Under the pieces are notes generated by a model. It worked only from the letters and a program-made list of their open reading frames with translations, did not search any database and was not told where the DNA came from. The position numbers and the translations under genes are program-made. Positions 60,032 to 64,000 of a DNA stretch of 64,000 nt are shown here, piece by piece (position 1 is the first letter of the stretch; each line of letters begins with the position of its first letter). Source of the stretch: Solea solea (lineage: Eukaryota; Chordata; Actinopteri; Pleuronectiformes; Soleidae); the NCBI RefSeq assembly GCF_958295425.1, contig NC_081145.1, positions 14,165,443 to 14,229,442 on the forward strand. Reading direction: 5' to 3'.

Positions 60032-63000
60032 TGTGGTTATATTTGTTTGATGTTAAATGCCTTTTTATTGTGACTGATTGTGGCCGGGTTGAAGATTCTT
60101 TAAATGTAGATAAATAAATGAAGATCAGGGGTTAATTATATACCCTAGAATATTCTTGAGTGGTAGAAACACCCTCCACATAAACTGATACACTAGTCTC
60201 AACCAAGATCTGAAGCCAGTCAATCTAGCATCAGAAAGCCTTAAATAACCGTTGCTTTCTGGTTTCTAGGTAAACCAATTACAGGGTGAGTTGACTGGTG
60301 ACACGTAAAGCCATCTTACTCCCTGAAAGAATCGTATGATTTGTTGTTTGGAGATGGAGGATGTAATTCAACAGTCAAATGTCTGTGTGAGTGTAGAAAC
60401 CTGGATCTGTAATATTCCAAGCCTGTTGATGAATCACAGCACAGTTGAGTCTATGTTACCTGCTTTGAGGTCTGCAACACAGGCAATAACAAGTCATGGA
60501 ATGATGATAATAGAGGTGAAAACAGATATACAAGCATCATTTTCAGTGAAGGGAAAACTACAAACGACCATTGCTTACGCAAAATCTCAGGCAGATTTCA
60601 GAAGAACGCAGACTGTGACCGCGCCATTATCTACTCAAGAACACAGTCTAAGAAAATGTACCTTTACTGGCAACACGTGACTGCAAAGTAGACTTGAAAC
60701 CGTTTGGATTTTTCAAATCTGAAATAGAACACTGCCACCTGTAGGTGGAAATATGTTTTCCAAATAAAAAAAAATGGCATCTCTTTTGTCTAAAGTAGTT
60801 TGTAGATCAGAGCATTTTTGAACCATGTTATTCTGCAGATATTTATTTACTTACATCACTCTCTGCATTGCACAGTGAAGTCATGTGTCTCCCGTTTCCA
60901 CATTAGAGTGGGTGAATAGCTGGACGTAGAAGGGTCAATTATCCACGCGGCATTGTTTCACTGCATTTCTGCTCCACATTCCATCTCCCGGGGCAAAAGC
61001 TCATGGGGTCAGACTCACATGCCTTTTCAAAAGACAACCGGCACTGATCGGCCTCACACTCGCTCAGGAAAGGGAAGTTGTAATAAAAAGAGAGAGGAAG
61101 AGCTGCCATGGACAGAAATGTACCTCTCTCTCATCCAGATCTGTGAGGGAGTTGCGGTGAAAAGGCTGCCAACTGTGAACATGTGATGAGCTGGGAAGTT
61201 GCACAGAGAGAAAAAAAAAAAGGCAATGAATATCAATGCAACTAAACACAATGTGAGGCCATGGAGGATTATCAGTGCATGTTTTTTAATTCATCTATTC
61301 TGTGGGTACTTATCTGTACTGTATTACTGTATTTTGCTCATTAAAAAAAAAAAACAAACCTTGACCTTAAAAAGGAAAGCCATTTGGTAAGATAAAAACA
61401 GCAAGTGCCACAAAACATCATAATTGTGCTGATGAATTATGTACATGCGCTGAAAATGCGGTTTGTTTTTATCGGTGGCACTAGAATTACCTGTTAACAT
61501 TTTGAACCAGTATTACCATGAAAAAGAAAAACAGATTTCCATTTTAAAGGTTTGCAGAGGTCACGCTTTGCAAAAAAAAATGATTGATGTCAGAGTATTG
61601 TTTTGTGGAGGCTATGTGTGGGCAAAACTACAAAGACTAATCATTACTGGAGGAGCAGAGATGGAAGCCTTTTGTTGGAAGGATTCAAACACGAGTGGGA
61701 GAGGAGGTAAAAAAAAAAAAGCCTTAGGGGAGGAGGATGGGTTAGTGTCTCCAATTGCAAAAAGCCAGTGGCTGGAAAAATTAAGCAAAATTAAGCAAAA
61801 TTAAGCACTCTTTCATTGTAAATTGGCCTTGAATTGAGCTCTTACTGACTGTGATATGACAAGGCTGTATGGTTATTTATACATACAGTATACATATTGT
61901 GCATTTTCAAGACCAGAAAGAAATAGGTAGTTGATAAATCTCCCAACAACCACGTCAAAAGAACACTATGTCTCACTTCATGCTATAAAAGGTCTCATTT
62001 CCTCGGTACAAGCAGTGAGTTGAAGGGTTATAATTACAGCATCTGCCCCTGCGGGCCCTTTAAAATATTCCTGTTTACACTGTTTACAAACTACCTCCAC
62101 TGTGTGAAAAGAAAAGCTTACACCACGACTGCAGCTGCAACTTTAGAAAAAAAAAGAAAAAAAAGAAGAAGCAAAAAACAGTCACGACCGCTCAGTCATC
62201 AAAGGTAATTTGCTACTAGCAGAGTGGTCAGTATCTGAGTGCACAAAGGTTTGAAGCCTAATGGTCACTTGAGTGGTTGGACACAAAATCAGGGTCAAAA
62301 CAACAAAGTAAATAACCAGTTTATAAAAAGGGGGCCCTGATCTCTGGTCGCCCTGGTCTCAGAACGGCAAATAAGTACCCATGCTGCTTTTCCCTGGGGA
62401 GTTTCTCTGTGGAAACATTACAATAATGGGACATTACAAAATACATTTTAATGGCTTATTATCACCATTGAAACTGATTTTTGATGCGGGACATCCTTCT
62501 TAAGCGTTGCTTTATACGCTTAAGAAGGATGCTGTTTCATCCTGATGTCGCAGTGAGGATATCCTGGTGTCAAAACAACCACCAAGTGTATGGATGAGTG
62601 ATGTGGACGTCAGCGGCCTCTTCAGCTCACTCTCATCTTATTGATTTTACTTGTCTCCGGTTATATTTTGCCCTTTTATAAGAAATGTTCAAAGAGCATA
62701 CGTTTTATATTGTCCTTTTCTAGTTTTGAGGAGTGCACAAACCACAGCTTTTGCCCCATTCACATCCACTGACACATTCATTCATTTTATGTGTGCAGCG
62801 CTTTTTCTGTCACACACGATTCAAATACCCATTCACACACTAATGCCACATCCACGAGCATTTTCAGGTTTAGTGTCTCGCCCTGGGGTGTACGTAGACT
62901 CCATGGAAGATGACTCACTACCCAGTGAACCACAACCCAAGTGAATTTGATTATATCTTCACATGTCTGACATTTTTAACACAATCACACCCATGATGTA

Positions 63001-63400
63001 CGTATAAAAGAGAAAACCATCTACCAAATACAATTCTGCACAGACCATCTTCACCGTAATGTGAAGTAAAGTGAGATAATGAAACATTTAATCCAAGTAG
63101 ATTACATGAATAAATGAGGGATTGACAACAACTTGTTCACACAGACTTTTAACATCAACCATTAAATTCAGATCCCTCTCTCTGTGTTCTTTCAGTGTGT
63201 GGTCAGCTGTCACTGATATAATACCACCATCATCATCATGACACGATTTCTATGCAGTTTTTCAAGCTGTGCAGCTTCGGTGCCTTAGAGACCAATTATA
63301 TGTGTAAGGGTTCATCGAGACTTCACACCACAACCTGCCACATATTGCAACCTAATTACCTGAACTTTCAGCAGAAGAAAGAACTGAGTTTTTCATAATA
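60032..63400. other. Intergenic stretch before the satellite
   Basis: No recognisable gene. Contents: short A-rich tracts, a three-fold gcaaaattaa-type repeat near 61775-61806, a perfect 16-bp hairpin (62492-62531), and a degraded dispersed fish repeat at about 62815-62945 (aatacccattcacacactaa; tgtctcgccctggggtgtac; actacccagtgaacca). ORFs at 60336-60680 and 61463-61804 are unrecognised and I do not call them genes. Confidence 0.5.
62492..62531. repeat. Perfect 16-bp inverted repeat with 8-nt loop
   Basis: Arms catccttcttaagcgt (62492-62507) and acgcttaagaaggatg (62516-62531), loop tgctttat. Confidence 0.95.
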
Positions 63401-63406
63401 ACAGAA

Positions 63407-64000
63407 CGACATACTATACTATGACTTTTTTTTATCACATTTTGGACGACATACTATACTATGACATTTTTGACCGATTTTTGACGACATACTAAACTAT
63501 GACTTTTTTGTCACGTTTTTGACGACATACTATACTACAACATTTTTGACGGATCTTGGACGACATACGATACTATGACTTTTTTGACGGATTTTGGACG
63601 ACATACTATACTATGACTTTTTTGTCACGTTTTTGACGACATACTATACTACAACTTTTTTGACGGATTTTGGACGACATACTATACTATGACATTTTTG
63701 ACCGATTTTGGACGACATGCTATACTATGACTTTTTTGACCAATTTTGGATGACATACTAAACTATGACTTTTTTGTCACGTTTTTGACGACATACTATA
63801 CTACAACATTTTTGACGGATTTTGGACGACATACGATACTATGACTTTTTTGACGGATTTGGACGACATACTATACTATGACTTTTTTGTCACGTTTTTG
63901 ACGACATACTATACTACAACTGTTTTGACGGATTTTGGACGACATACTATACTATGACATTTTTGACCGATTTTGGACGACATGCTATACTATGACTTTT
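63407..64000. repeat. 38-bp tandem satellite with seven-monomer higher-order period
   Basis: Fifteen and a half monomers of about 38 bp, each opening cgacatactatactatgac and closing with tttttgac plus an 8-13 nt variable end (cgattttgga, ggattttgga or cacgtttttga types). Diagnostic variants recur in fixed order: monomers beginning at 63485 and 63751 both carry 'actaaac', and the 'catgctatac' monomers start at 63713 and 63978. The offsets are 266 and 265 bp, that is seven monomers. The array continues past the window end. Confidence 0.97.

Noticed and set aside
60336..60680. 114-codon plus-strand ORF after ciart
   Set aside because: Not low complexity, but no family, splice or promoter evidence. 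A single ORF of this length is expected by chance in 64 kb on six frames.
61463..61804. 113-codon plus-strand ORF
   Set aside because: Contains lysine runs from poly-A and the gcaaaattaa tandem; likely noise.
63407..64000. CRISPR-like array of evenly spaced repeats
   Set aside because: Monomers are contiguous variants of one sequence, without unique spacers, in a vertebrate genome. It is a tandem satellite.

Overview
The window reads as nuclear DNA of a ray-finned fish, most likely a percomorph teleost. Vertebrate genes are cut into many short exons with phase-matched GT-AG introns, the DNA is crowded with (AC)n, (GATA)n and poly-T tracts, and several teleost-type DNA-transposon MITEs are present. 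No bacterial, plasmid, phage or viral genome features were seen.

Layout. (1) 1-9.6 kb, minus strand: a carbonic anhydrase of the CA12 type, with signal peptide, complete catalytic domain and two alternative-looking 3' ends: a 212-codon terminal exon of unknown family (1787-2424) and a transmembrane exon at the left edge (17-101). (2) 11.4-14.0 kb, plus strand: a six-exon, 215-residue, two-Kunitz-domain single-pass membrane protein whose domains look altered at the reactive site. (3) 15.9-24.3 kb, plus strand: usp3, 15 coding exons, 609 residues, with one GC-AG intron and an 87-residue C-terminal extension relative to the mammalian protein as I recall it. (4) 25.9-32.0 kb, plus strand: fbxl22, two coding exons around a 5.5 kb intron. 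(5) About 32-51 kb: no gene I can support; microsatellites, MITEs and one promoter-like TATA/E-box segment. (6) 51.2-60 kb, plus strand: ciart (chrono), a circadian repressor, with a non-coding first exon, a promoter bearing a canonical E-box, CCAAT and GC boxes, and five coding exons (359 residues). (7) 60-64 kb: no gene, ending in a 38-bp tandem satellite with a seven-monomer higher-order period that runs off the window.

The order ca12 - usp3 - fbxl22 matches human 15q22. ciart in human lies at 1q21 beside CA14 and APH1A, the ohnologue block of CA12/APH1B. The window therefore seems to keep a CIART copy in the CA12 paralogon. The genes do not form one pathway: extracellular CO2/bicarbonate chemistry (ca12), a membrane Kunitz protein, chromatin deubiquitination (usp3), a muscle-type SCF ubiquitin-ligase adaptor (fbxl22) and clock repression (ciart). 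Family assignments come from recognising conserved motifs and exon structure by eye, with no database search.
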